From NCBI GenBank assembly GCA_022822085.1, contig JAJECK010000045.1:1-57635 (forward strand): a stretch of 57,635 nucleotides of DNA. The letters are read 5' to 3'. Positions 9,200-18,419 of the stretch are shown one piece after another. A model generated the notes under the pieces. That model worked only from the letters and a program-made list of their open reading frames with translations. It was not told the origin of the DNA and did not search any database. Source of the stretch: Candidatus Poribacteria bacterium (GTDB taxonomy: Bacteria; Poribacteria; WGA-4E; WGA-3G). A program made the translations under genes and the position numbers. Each line of letters starts with the position of its first letter. The first letter of the stretch is position 1.

Positions 9200-9248
9200 G
9201 TGTTGGTAAATAAACAAAGGTAGTTTAACTTTGTTTATTTACCAACAC
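9200..9248. repeat. 20-bp perfect inverted repeat spanning the mnmE stop
   Basis: Arms 9200-9219 and 9229-9248 are exact reverse complements (GTGTTGGTAAATAAACAAAG), separated by nine bases. The right arm contains the last codons (C-V-G-K-stop) of mnmE. The transcript would form a very stable hairpin at the mnmE 3' end, but no T-run follows, so it may be a stabiliser or weak terminator. Confidence 0.8.
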
Positions 9249-10623
9249 AGAACTGTGAGAAGATACGATCCAAAATATCTTCAGTAGTAGTCTTACCAAC
9301 GATGTCACCAAGGGCATCCAGACTAATCCGCAAATCAACAGAAACAAGGTCGGGGGGCATATCGCTTTCTAAACTCATGATTACATCATCAAGTGCTTCT
9401 TGGGAACGTTGAAGTGCATCTTGATGACGAGTGTTAGTAACAATCGGCGATTCTCCTACTACGAAATCTCCACCCAGTAAAATTTCACGGATCGCGTCTT
9501 TAAGTGTATCAAGTCCTTTCCCTTCAGTTATTGCTGTCTGAATGACACAAACATTCGCACAATGGTTAGTTAACACTTTTGGAGGTGTGAGAATTGGGAG
9601 ATCTATTTTATTTAATATTAGAATTGACCGATTTTTCTTCGTATACTCAAGGAGTTCAATATCCGATTCATTTAATTGTTCTGATGCGTCAAACATTAGG
9701 AGTAGTAGTTCTGCTTTTTTGAGAATATCCCTACTCCTTTGAACACCTTGTTGTTCAACAACATCATCCGTCTGTCGGATTCCTGCTGTATCAATGATAT
9801 TGATTGGGATTCCACCTATATTTATTGTTTCCTCAATCGTATCACGGGTGGTACCGGGAATATCAGTCACAATCGCACGTGCAGAGGTGACGAGTGCATT
9901 GAACAGACTTGATTTTCCGACATTCGGTTTTCCTAAAATAGCAACTTTTACCCCTTCTTTTATAATCTGTCCTTCAGAGGCAGTTTCTAACAATTTTATA
10001 ATATCTGTTTGCACTTCACGGACAGTCTTTAACTGCGTTTCTACTTTCATAAAATCTAAGTCTTCGTCAGGAAAGTCGATTGACGCCTCTATTTCTGCCA
10101 ATAATGCTGCCAAACGATCACTGAGATGATTTACATTCTCTGAGAGTTTTCCCGATAGGGCATCAATTGCTATTTTCCTACTCAGTTCCGTTTTAGAACT
10201 GATGAGTTCTGCAACTGCCTCAGCTTGTGTAAGGTCAAGCCTTCCATTGAGGAATGCTCGTTTAGTGAACTCACCTGGTTCTGCCAGCCTTGCGCCTTCT
10301 TTTACTACTAATTCAAGTACAGATGTTAATGGAATAGAACCGCCATGGCAGTTGAATTCCACTATATCTTCGGTAGTGTATGTTTTAGGAGCTCGCATAA
10401 CTCCGAGCATAATTTCATCAACGATTTCATTGGGTGCTGATGTGTCTATGACATGTCCGTGCGTGAGCGTGTGTGAAGGGAGTTCGTTTAGTAAAACAGC
10501 ACGGGAGGGACGAAACAGTTTGCAAGCAATCGGGATTGCGAGCGAACCACTGACGCGTACTATCCCTATGCCGCCTTCACCTCGTGGGGTAGCGATAGCA
10601 GCAATGGTATCGTCAATTTTCAT
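9235..10623 (-). CDS. mnmE: tRNA uridine-5-carboxymethylaminomethyl modification GTPase
   Basis: 462 residues, normal length. With MnmG it modifies U34 of certain tRNAs. The N-terminal formyl-THF-binding domain starts IAAIATPRGEGGIGIVRVSG. The G domain is inserted in a helical domain: P-loop GKPNVGKSSLFNAL, DIPGTTRD, NKIDLP. The C-terminus ends in the obligatory catalytic CVGK. It closes the rnpA-yidD-yidC-jag-mnmE block, with 90 bases between jag and its start. Its last codons belong to a 20-bp palindrome. Confidence 0.96.
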   Translation of the reverse strand: MKIDDTIAAIATPRGEGGIGIVRVSGSLAIPIACKLFRPSRAVLLNELPSHTLTHGHVIDTSAPNEIVDEIMLGVMRAPKTYTTEDIVEFNCHGGSIPLTSVLELVVKEGARLAEPGEFTKRAFLNGRLDLTQAEAVAELISSKTELSRKIAIDALSGKLSENVNHLSDRLAALLAEIEASIDFPDEDLDFMKVETQLKTVREVQTDIIKLLETASEGQIIKEGVKVAILGKPNVGKSSLFNALVTSARAIVTDIPGTTRDTIEETINIGGIPINIIDTAGIRQTDDVVEQQGVQRSRDILKKAELLLLMFDASEQLNESDIELLEYTKKNRSILILNKIDLPILTPPKVLTNHCANVCVIQTAITEGKGLDTLKDAIREILLGGDFVVGESPIVTNTRHQDALQRSQEALDDVIMSLESDMPPDLVSVDLRISLDALGDIVGKTTTEDILDRIFSQFCVGK

Positions 10624-10714
10624 AGTACAATCCCGTTATATGGAAATATGTTACTGGGTCAACATGTGACGGCAAAAGATATTGGTCCTTCTCAAGGTCG
10701 CCAAACATTTGAGA

Positions 10715-11341
10715 TCAATATTTGTCTTCCTTTGTAATGACAACACGCCGCATATCACCTTCCCCTTGACTGAAGGTAGAGACAGAATCATCTGACTGTA
10801 AACTGAGATGAATTACCCGTCGATCCTTAGCGGACATAGGTGACAATGCAACATCCTGACGTGTCCTTTTTACCTTTGCTGCGACCTGATGTGCCAGCGC
10901 AACCAGAGACTGTTCTCGTCGTTCACGATATCCTTCGGTATCAACGAATACCTTTTTCTTTGCCAGAGCATTTTTATTTATAATGCAGTTGAGGATGCGT
11001 TCAATAGCATCGAGGGTTTGTCCATGTTTTCCTATCAGTAGCGCGGGCGAATCGGTTACCATGTCAAGATGTAGACTGCCATCAATATGTTCTGAACTAA
11101 CATCACCATCAATACCTATGCGTGTGAGGATTTCTTTTAGAACGGTTTCGGGGGCAGTCGTAACATCCTCCTTGAGAGTCGCACGGACTTTGGCAGGTTT
11201 TGCGCCAAAACTCAATATGCCTTTTGTTGGTTCATTAATAATGATGATGTTGACGTTTTCGCGTGTTGTATCAAGTTCAGTGAGTGCAATATCAATTGCC
11301 TCTTCGACTGTTTCTGCTTCAGTTTCAATATAGTTTTGCAA
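10715..11341 (-). CDS. jag: Jag/KhpB-type RNA-binding protein
   Basis: 208 residues counted from the TTG at 11341. I prefer this start because AAAGGAG lies nine bases before it and the product then begins like a Jag_N domain (QNYIETEAETVEEAI); an ATG at 11377 would place the RBS inside the coding region. Order: Jag_N (residues 1-50), KH-type domain around IGKHGQTLDAIERI, and R3H domain with RVIHLSLQ near the C-terminus. Such proteins bind RNA and are linked to cell-envelope growth and to YidC. It lies between yidC and mnmE as in many bacteria. Confidence 0.88.
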   Translation of the reverse strand: MQNYIETEAETVEEAIDIALTELDTTRENVNIIIINEPTKGILSFGAKPAKVRATLKEDVTTAPETVLKEILTRIGIDGDVSSEHIDGSLHLDMVTDSPALLIGKHGQTLDAIERILNCIINKNALAKKKVFVDTEGYRERREQSLVALAHQVAAKVKRTRQDVALSPMSAKDRRVIHLSLQSDDSVSTFSQGEGDMRRVVITKEDKY

Positions 11342-11435
11342 GTGGCAACTCTCCTTTGTATCGTTGATAATATACATATTGTAGATGGTAAAAACACATT
11401 ATCTGAACAATCTGCTATAACAAAACACATTTATG

Positions 11436-13277
11436 TTAGATCGGTTTTGACGGGGTGATATTCACTGGTGTTACAGGTTCACCATCATGGAAATATTTCG
11501 TTTGTATGTATTGTTGAGCAACAGTAAAGACATTATTACATAGCCAGTATAACACAAAACCGGAAGCCCAGTTGTAAAATAGAAAGACAAAGATAATCGG
11601 CATAAATTGCATGATTTTTGCCTGAGTATTCGTTGTTGTAGGAGTTGCGGTCATCCCTCCAACAAATTTATGTTGAAGCCAGGTTGTCAACCCGTTTAGG
11701 AGGGGTAAGAAACGTATTGCGTCAATCTGTGTGACAATTAGTGGTATCGTAAAAGGAAGATCAATCAATGTATCTGGTGCGGATAAGTCATCAATCCAGA
11801 AGAAGAAAGGTGCTCCACGTAATTCAACTGCACTTCCAAGGAGGGAAAAGAGTGCCCAGAAAATAGGTAGTTGTGGCAGCCAAGGGATACATCCACTCAA
11901 TGGATTGACCCCATTTTCTTTGTAAATCCGCATTGTCGCTTTGTTTAGTCTTTGCGGGTCGTCCCTATATTTTTCTTTCAGTTCAACCAATTGTGGTTGA
12001 AGTTGCTGCATCTTCTTCATAGAAACATGTGCTTTACGTGTAAGTGGAAATGATATGATTTTCACCAAAGCGGTCAAAATTATGATAGATAACCCATAGT
12101 TAAGAAAAACACTATACAATTGCTTGACCAACCAGAGCATTGCCCATGCGACAGGACCGAAGAAACCAAAATCTATAACTTTTGATAGCCCGAGAGAGGT
12201 ATCTGGTGCGTTAGGTGCAGTGATCTTTTTTAACATCACATCATCTTTGGGGCCTACATAAAGACGATAGGAATGCGTCTGTTCATTCTGCGATGCCAGT
12301 TGAAAACTTGGGATTCTCAAGACTGCGGTTTCTGTAGGGGCAGTAACAAGTACATCTTTCGGTCCATTTGCTTCTGAATTTTCAAATTTATATGTTGCCT
12401 CAAGTTGAGGGTCTGGAATCATTATGGCACTAAAATAATTGCTATTGATACCTGCCCAGAGTACAGTTTCATATACGAGTTCATGTTTCAGTTCGCGTTT
12501 AGGTTTTCCAGTACCGATATAAGTTCTTGCTCCTTCCGCACCACGCCGTCCAGCCTTACCAGTCTTTTTTTCGTGAACAAGCAGGTCTGCATTGATCCCC
12601 TGTCCCCATCGCAATTCATAACCATCTATAGGTTCCATTCCACCGATACGTAGCGGTTCAGAATCTTCTTTTATGTTTTCAAACATCACATCTAAGTCAA
12701 CTGTATAACTATTGTTATGAAATGTGAATATTTTTGATATTTTCAATTGATCAGCGATCATAGTAGAAAATGTAAGTGTATCGGTAGCATTTGTCTCATT
12801 GAGTTCTATGTTCTTCTTATCTGCTACCCACTCTGCCCGTCGTAAGTTCAGATCAAACTGTAGGTCAGTATTCCCCAGACGGAGGGCGAGACAGTTTAGA
12901 GCATTCTCAGGAATGAGGTTTATAGGTATATCAGTCCTGTTTGTTGATCTGTCGGGGAAGCGCAAGTTTCCATTTTCCTTCTTTTCCACCAAATCCCATC
13001 GGTTTGCAATCGCCAATTTTTCGTTAAATGAAATATCGTAAGTATTTGTTTTGACATTGACAATCGGGTCATCAGGATCCACCTGCAATGTCATTGGTCC
13101 ACCCGATTCATCTGAATTCGCACCGTTGGGATCAATTGCCGGTGTGTCGTCTTGTGGAGTCTGTTCAGATAGTGGTATTTCTTCTTGTTCTGGTGCAAAG
13201 CGATTGCCAAATATTATTGTCCATGCAATCATAACTGCAAGCATTAGAACTACTGCGAGAATATAACGTGCTCCCAT
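11436..13277 (-). CDS. yidC: membrane protein insertase YidC
   Basis: 613 residues: N-terminal transmembrane helix (about 5-22), large extracytoplasmic beta domain as in Gram-negative YidC, then the five-helix conserved core from about residue 375 (LYSVFLNYGLSIIILTALVK, with the Lys-rich cytoplasmic loop KMQQLQPQLVELKEKY, and the Pro-rich GCIPWLPQLPIFWALFSLL block). It inserts and folds inner-membrane proteins alone or with SecYEG. The big periplasmic domain implies a two-membrane envelope. AGGAG lies 13 bases before the ATG. Confidence 0.96.
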   Translation of the reverse strand: MGARYILAVVLMLAVMIAWTIIFGNRFAPEQEEIPLSEQTPQDDTPAIDPNGANSDESGGPMTLQVDPDDPIVNVKTNTYDISFNEKLAIANRWDLVEKKENGNLRFPDRSTNRTDIPINLIPENALNCLALRLGNTDLQFDLNLRRAEWVADKKNIELNETNATDTLTFSTMIADQLKISKIFTFHNNSYTVDLDVMFENIKEDSEPLRIGGMEPIDGYELRWGQGINADLLVHEKKTGKAGRRGAEGARTYIGTGKPKRELKHELVYETVLWAGINSNYFSAIMIPDPQLEATYKFENSEANGPKDVLVTAPTETAVLRIPSFQLASQNEQTHSYRLYVGPKDDVMLKKITAPNAPDTSLGLSKVIDFGFFGPVAWAMLWLVKQLYSVFLNYGLSIIILTALVKIISFPLTRKAHVSMKKMQQLQPQLVELKEKYRDDPQRLNKATMRIYKENGVNPLSGCIPWLPQLPIFWALFSLLGSAVELRGAPFFFWIDDLSAPDTLIDLPFTIPLIVTQIDAIRFLPLLNGLTTWLQHKFVGGMTATPTTTNTQAKIMQFMPIIFVFLFYNWASGFVLYWLCNNVFTVAQQYIQTKYFHDGEPVTPVNITPSKPI

Positions 13278-13367
13278 TTAAATTTAGATGCTCCTATTTC
13301 TATTAATTAATCAATTATATTATACTGTTTTCTTTACACAGAGTGTACAGGACAGGTATGTTTTTTA

Positions 13368-13577
13368 CTATTTAAGTGGATCAAAACCCCCTGGATGATA
13401 AGGATGACATTTTACCAACCGTTTTAATGTCAACCAACTGCCCTTAATGGGACCATATTTTTCAAAGGCTTGTTGTGCATATTGTGAACAAGTCGGATGA
13501 AAGCGACACGATGGGGGTAATAGTGGGGAGATGAAGCGGCGATACCCGCGGATAGCGTAGAGAATTAAGCGGCTCAT
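13368..13577 (-). CDS. yidD: membrane protein insertion efficiency factor YidD
   Basis: 69 residues from ATG 13577; a further ATG eight codons upstream is possible, but the family begins at this helix. Hallmark residues [25 protein letters not shown] and the C-terminal [15 protein letters not shown] are present. It assists YidC-dependent insertion at the inner membrane. It lies between yidC and rnpA, the normal position. Confidence 0.93.
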   Translation of the reverse strand: MSRLILYAIRGYRRFISPLLPPSCRFHPTCSQYAQQAFEKYGPIKGSWLTLKRLVKCHPYHPGGFDPLK

Positions 13578-13723
13578 TTTAATATTATCATCTTCGTGCA
13601 TTGAGGACGTGTTTTATCCAACAAACCGTTTAGGTTCACCCCAATTTAGTTCCTCAAATAAATATAATTCTTACGCGCATATATAATAAAATTGAATCTG
13701 ATAGGTATTCTATTTACCTGTAT

Positions 13724-14071
13724 CTACTTTTTTAAGATTGATGCTCTGTTGAATAACTTGTACAAACTGTCCCTGACTTGATGCGCGGAAAGACTACAAG
13801 CAGCATTTCTGCCTACAACTACAATATCGTAATGTTGCTGGAGTTCTAACTTAAGCATGCGAAACGCTTCACGAATGAGGCGTTTGACACGATTTCTCTG
13901 AACACTTTTCCCAACTTTTTTGCTGACGGTTATCCCTAAACGAGGTTGCCTCAATTGTGTATTGTAGACATAGATAACAAAGTAGGCATCCCAATACTTT
14001 TTACCTTTCTTATATGCTCTCTGAAATTCCCATGACTTCTTTAGTCTTTCAGGATGTGGTTGATAGGACAT
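13724..14071 (-). CDS. rnpA: ribonuclease P protein component
   Basis: 115 residues from ATG 14071 (MSYQPHPERLKKSWEF); an ATG at 14104 is an alternative. The RNR-like motif VQRNRVKRLIREAFR binds the P RNA, and the LGITVSKKVGKS strand precedes it. It supports 5' maturation of tRNAs. The usual upstream partner rpmH (ribosomal protein L34) is not here: only about 65 bases separate this start from the HNH gene. Confidence 0.92.
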   Translation of the reverse strand: MSYQPHPERLKKSWEFQRAYKKGKKYWDAYFVIYVYNTQLRQPRLGITVSKKVGKSVQRNRVKRLIREAFRMLKLELQQHYDIVVVGRNAACSLSAHQVRDSLYKLFNRASILKK

Positions 14072-14136
14072 AACGTCAGTACATTTCCAAATTGGTGTTC
14101 CCAACTTCCAGACTATGATGCAGCCTACACGTCTTC

Positions 14137-14649
14137 TCAGTTAATATAGAGATACTTTTTCCACGACGGATGATAGCCGCGGAAGTGCCGGTTGAGTTGC
14201 AAATACGTCAAAATAGAAGGTGTTTTGGGTGCACGTTTCAACTTGAAATGCGTCTCATGAAGCATCTGATTGCCTTTTTTATTATTACATCGTTTGCATG
14301 CAGTTACTACATTTTCCCATGTCGTTTTTCCACCTTTAGAGATGGGAATGACATGGTCAAGTGTAAGCAAAGATGCAGAAAGTTCACGATGGCAATACTG
14401 ACAAGTATGCTGGTCGCGCGCAAGTACGTTTTTCCGTGAAAACTTAACGACACTGCGCGGCACATGAACGTAATTGACTAAGCGGATAACATGCGGTACT
14501 TTGACTGCTGTAGATGGTGATTGTATTTCTGTTTCAGACACTTCTTCTGTCTGAGCTGTTCCCTTGAATACCATTTTCAGGGCACGTCTGAGATTGCAAA
14601 CATTGATCGCTTCATAGCTTGCATTCAGTACCAAAACGGTGACTTCCAC
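14137..14649 (-). CDS. HNH endonuclease family protein
   Basis: 170 residues from a GTG at 14649, chosen because GAGGAGG lies 8 bases ahead and the product then starts VEVTVLVLNASYEAINV, the usual beginning of this HNH subgroup. The C-terminal part has the HNH zinc finger: CQYCHREL, catalytic LTLDHVIPISKGG, and CKRCNNKKG. Family members are common single chromosomal genes of uncertain role, not necessarily mobile. It is immediately upstream of rnpA in the position where rpmH would be expected. Confidence 0.88.
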   Translation of the reverse strand: MEVTVLVLNASYEAINVCNLRRALKMVFKGTAQTEEVSETEIQSPSTAVKVPHVIRLVNYVHVPRSVVKFSRKNVLARDQHTCQYCHRELSASLLTLDHVIPISKGGKTTWENVVTACKRCNNKKGNQMLHETHFKLKRAPKTPSILTYLQLNRHFRGYHPSWKKYLYIN

Positions 14650-14760
14650 TCGCCTGTCCTCCTCTACAAGCAAGGCCTTCAGACTATATGTAATAATTTT
14701 AACACATCTAAATGTGAATTGCAACTAAAATTAGGTCAGAGACTTTCAGTTGTCATGATA

Positions 14761-14955
14761 CTATTCAATTTTTGAAGCATTTGAATCTTGTTCCTTTCTA
14801 TAGTATTGTCGCGCAAGCCATTCCATAGAATCAGCTAGTTTTTCATGTGCACGCATTGCCCGCCATCCAACTACCATCCAAAATATTGCACTGAACAATC
14901 CGAATAGTAATGTCAAAGTTGTAAGATTTTGAATAGTGTCAATTGCAACTTCCAT
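14761..14955 (-). CDS. small single-helix membrane protein
   Basis: 64 residues. A strong RBS (TTGGAGG) precedes the ATG. Residues about 12-32 form one transmembrane helix, followed by a charged amphipathic tail. No family recognised. It sits between the thiO-like gene and the HNH gene on the same strand, with 36 bases to the next ORF end, and could be expressed with either. Confidence 0.6.
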   Translation of the reverse strand: MEVAIDTIQNLTTLTLLFGLFSAIFWMVVGWRAMRAHEKLADSMEWLARQYYRKEQDSNASKIE

Positions 14956-15099
14956 ATTTTTTCCTCCAATTTTGAGAAATTTAGTTGTGTAAGATAAGTT
15001 AGAATTTAAACATTATATTAACATATTAACGTGAATTGATTTAATTATCAAATTTACGTTATATTAGTATTCCCACTTTAATACAATAGTAAGTATTGA

Positions 15100-16206
15100 T
15101 TATTTACAGACTGGTGAGAACGGATCAAGAGATAGAGAAGGTTTTCCGGATATTAGCAGCTCTGCGATCAGTTTTCCTGTAATCGGTGCAAGCAAAATAC
15201 CGTTTTTATAATGCCCCGAAGCCAGGACCACATTTTCATGACTCGGAAGATATCCAAGACAAGGTCCACTTTTGTAATATGGACGTAATCCTGCCCAAGT
15301 TTGCACAAATTTACTATGCACAAGTTCAGGAGAAATAGTAACTGCAGCATCTATCATCTCTTTCACGCCTTCCACAGTCGGTGTTGTGTCATACCCCACA
15401 AACTCAACTGTAGCCCCCAACAATATCTTTCCATCATTTCGCGGTACAATATAAATACCAAGCCCATCTATGGTCCGTTGAAATTTTGGAGGTATCGCTT
15501 CAAGTAATACAATCTGTCCTTTTGCTGGAGAAATTGGAACAGGACATTCCAACATTGCAGTCAAATCACCAGACCAACATCCTGCTGCAATAACGAATGA
15601 GTTTGCGTGGATTGTTTCATCATTAACTATAGCACCAACAACACGATTGTTATTTTGAATAAACCTTGTAACCCCATTACCTAAAAGGAACTTTGCCCCA
15701 TTTTTTGCTGCACCAATCGAAAGTGCTGTCACCATTTTGGGATTGCGAACATGTCCATCTTCAGGAAAAAGCACGGCACCCACAATACTCTCTGAAATAG
15801 CAGGTTCTAATTCCCATGCTTGTTCTGAAGTCAATACTTCAGCAGTAAATCCACGGTTTACTCTCCTATCTGCTAAACCGATTAAACCTGCAGCTTCTGC
15901 TTCATCAAAATACACAGAGAGCGTTCCAGAACGGATAAACTCAATGTCTATATCGGTTTCTTCCCTGAGCTCAGATGCTAAATTAGGGTACATAGCAAGA
16001 CTGGCACGACACAATTCTGGATAAGGTTCGTGTGTGGAAGCATGAGATGTGAGAATACCTGCTCCTGCCCAAGATGCTTCCGTACCAACGCGTGATGCCT
16101 TCTCAAGGACGATGACATCCACCTGTTGTTTAGCAAGTTCATAAGCAATTGCACATCCGATTATTCCACCACCGATTATAACAACATCTGCAGCATTATT
16201 TTCCAA
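15100..16206 (-). CDS. thiO: FAD-dependent glycine oxidase ThiO-like
   Basis: 368 residues with a TTG start at 16206 (GAGG nine bases ahead). The dinucleotide-binding motif VVIIGGGIIGCAIAYELAK opens the protein and the DAO fold follows, including TWAGLRPYYKSGPCLGYLPS and GHYKNGILLAPITG near the end, typical for ThiO. ThiO oxidises glycine to the imine used for the thiazole of thiamine. No other thi gene is adjacent, although a MoeB/ThiF-type protein lies 28 kb away. A broader D-amino-acid oxidase role is possible. Confidence 0.82.
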   Translation of the reverse strand: MENNAADVVIIGGGIIGCAIAYELAKQQVDVIVLEKASRVGTEASWAGAGILTSHASTHEPYPELCRASLAMYPNLASELREETDIDIEFIRSGTLSVYFDEAEAAGLIGLADRRVNRGFTAEVLTSEQAWELEPAISESIVGAVLFPEDGHVRNPKMVTALSIGAAKNGAKFLLGNGVTRFIQNNNRVVGAIVNDETIHANSFVIAAGCWSGDLTAMLECPVPISPAKGQIVLLEAIPPKFQRTIDGLGIYIVPRNDGKILLGATVEFVGYDTTPTVEGVKEMIDAAVTISPELVHSKFVQTWAGLRPYYKSGPCLGYLPSHENVVLASGHYKNGILLAPITGKLIAELLISGKPSLSLDPFSPVCK

Positions 16207-16346
16207 TTATCAACCTCATCTATTTAGTCTTGACTTTATCCATAAAAATAGTTTAACATGATGATAGTTAATTGTCAATTTCTCACACTTATATCTAAAG
16301 TATATGAGGAAATTTAGAGATTATACCATAAAATAAAGGTTTATGA

Positions 16347-16634
16347 ATGATACTTGGAAAAGTTACAGGGACAGTCGTAGCTACACAAAAAGATGAGAAA
16401 CTTGTCGGTAGCAAATTACTTATTGTCCAAGATGTCAATTTAGATGGAGATTTGGAACGGAAGTATACAGTTGCAGTGGACGCTGTTGGTGCTGGCATTG
16501 GAGAAATCGTGTTGATAGCAACAGGAAGTTCGGCACGACAGACAAATGTGACCAGCAATAAACCGGTGGATGGAGTCGTCATGGCGATTGTTGATACCAT
16601 TGAAATCGATGGTGAAGTCCGTTACATGAAATAG
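16347..16634 (+). CDS. EutN/CcmL-type microcompartment vertex protein
   Basis: 95 residues covering the whole EutN/CcmL domain: MILGKVTGTVVATQKDEKL, then LLIVQDVN, AVDAVGAGIGEIVLIATGSSAR and VDGVVMAIVDTIEID. Such proteins form the pentamers that cap the corners of bacterial microcompartments. No hexameric shell gene or encapsulated enzyme is seen nearby; instead it is followed after 14 bases by a histidine kinase and its regulator. Either it belongs to a compartment encoded elsewhere or it has an independent role. Confidence 0.9.
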   Translation: MILGKVTGTVVATQKDEKLVGSKLLIVQDVNLDGDLERKYTVAVDAVGAGIGEIVLIATGSSARQTNVTSNKPVDGVVMAIVDTIEIDGEVRYMK

Positions 16635-16648
16635 CGAGACAGACTGAT

Positions 16649-18397
16649 ATGGAACAGACACAATTGTTCCAGGAAAAAGCAGTCGATGATGAACTGCCGT
16701 TAAAACTGGAGTTAATCAAACAAATTGGGTGGTTAGTCCGACTACGTTGGATCGCAATCGGAGGTGTTTTTTTCACCGTTACGGTTGCTAATTTAGCGGG
16801 AGACATGATAACACGCCCTATTCCGCTGTATATCATTGCCGCATTAATGGTGCTTTACAATTTTGAACCCCGGATGTATCGCAAAGCACCAGAACAGCAG
16901 CGGTTAAAGTCTATCAAACGGCAAGCATGCATTCATATCATTCTTGATTTACTCTCACTGACTGCCCTCATACATTTCAGTGGCGGTGTTGAAAATCCCT
17001 TCATTTTCTATTTTATTTTTCATTTAATTATTGCAAGTATCATACTGTCAAAACGTGTGAGTTATGTCCTGGCTACATTAAACACGTTGTTGTTAAGCTC
17101 ACTCATCTTACTTGAATATTTTGAGATTATTCCACACTATCCTCTAAACAATTTTCTGCCAGAAGAGTTTTGGCCTGACCCAATTTATGTTTTTGGGGTA
17201 CTATTCGTCTTTACAAGTACCCTCTTCTTTTCAGTATATCTTGCCACAACAATCACACAAACAGCAAGGGAACGCGAAGCTGAAACGCGCGAACTAAAAG
17301 AACATTTAGAAGAAAAAGTAGATGAACTCGTCGATACCAGAAAAGAAGTTGTCCATGAACGTAACAAACTGCAATCTATTATTGAGTGTATGCAGGAAGG
17401 TGTCGTTTTTGTAGATTCTACTAACCAAACAACACTATTTAACAAAGCCGCACAACAGATACAAAAAGAACATTCTGATTTAGACATCAACAATGAACTC
17501 CCATTTGGAAGTACAGAGATATTGACTCAAATCTCACAGGAATTTGCTGAAGGTGGTGAGGCAATTGAAAGAAAAGACCAGCAAATTGGAGAGAAACACT
17601 TAGAAAACACTTATGCTGCTGTCCGTGACGATAATGAAAACTATCTGGGTACCGTACTCGTTGCTCGCGATGTAACTGATAGAAAAAGGATGGAACAGCA
17701 ACTCATCTTTTCTGAAAAAATGGCTGCAATCGGGGAGTTAGCCGCAGGGGTTGCACACGAAATCAATAATCCTCTTGATGGATTGCTAAATTGCATTCTA
17801 CGAATTCAAAGAAACCCCAACAATGTCGCACAAACACAAGAATATCTGGAGTTAATGGAAGAAGCAATTAGACGGATTGAAGCGACAATCGGTAAATTGC
17901 TTGATTTCTCACGACCACACGAATTATCACTTTCCGCAATAAATCTCAATGATGTTGTGAATGAAACAATCGGTCTGATAGAATACGGGGCATCTGAAAA
18001 AGGAATTCAGATTGAAAAAGACTTCCAAAACCAAATATCACACATTCACGGAGATAAGCACCTATTGGAACAAGTCATTCTCAACCTATCATTAAACGCT
18101 ATAACAGCAATGCCCGATGGTGGGAAACTCCATTATGGAACTGGTGAATTAATCTTAGACCCACTATTAGCACAACCGAGTGTTTATGTGAAAGTTATTG
18201 ATACAGGTATCGGAATATCAGAGTCTGTTAAAGACAGAATCTTTGATCCGTTTTATACCACACAAATCACCCAAAAAGGCACTGGACTCGGGCTTTCTGT
18301 GTCTGATCGTATAGTCAGACAACATCAAGGAATCATAGAGGTAGAGAGCGAAGAAGGCAACGGTTCCACTTTCACAGTAAAATTGCCCATTGCATAG
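16649..18397 (+). CDS. membrane sensor histidine kinase with PAS domain
   Basis: 582 residues. Five or so transmembrane helices span about residues 25-205; a coiled segment (about 208-245) leads to a PAS domain (ESIIECMQEGVVFVDS onward, ending VARDVTDRKRMEQQ). HisKA follows with phospho-acceptor His in GVAHEINNPLDG (about residue 370), then HATPase with N box NLSLNAITAM, DTGIGI and GTGLGLSV. It should autophosphorylate and pass phosphate to the regulator encoded 22 bases downstream. Signal unknown; the arrangement recalls membrane kinases of the ntrB/atoS group. Confidence 0.92.
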   Translation: MEQTQLFQEKAVDDELPLKLELIKQIGWLVRLRWIAIGGVFFTVTVANLAGDMITRPIPLYIIAALMVLYNFEPRMYRKAPEQQRLKSIKRQACIHIILDLLSLTALIHFSGGVENPFIFYFIFHLIIASIILSKRVSYVLATLNTLLLSSLILLEYFEIIPHYPLNNFLPEEFWPDPIYVFGVLFVFTSTLFFSVYLATTITQTAREREAETRELKEHLEEKVDELVDTRKEVVHERNKLQSIIECMQEGVVFVDSTNQTTLFNKAAQQIQKEHSDLDINNELPFGSTEILTQISQEFAEGGEAIERKDQQIGEKHLENTYAAVRDDNENYLGTVLVARDVTDRKRMEQQLIFSEKMAAIGELAAGVAHEINNPLDGLLNCILRIQRNPNNVAQTQEYLELMEEAIRRIEATIGKLLDFSRPHELSLSAINLNDVVNETIGLIEYGASEKGIQIEKDFQNQISHIHGDKHLLEQVILNLSLNAITAMPDGGKLHYGTGELILDPLLAQPSVYVKVIDTGIGISESVKDRIFDPFYTTQITQKGTGLGLSVSDRIVRQHQGIIEVESEEGNGSTFTVKLPIA

Positions 18398-18419
18398 AAT
18401 TACACAATTGAGGTAAGAA

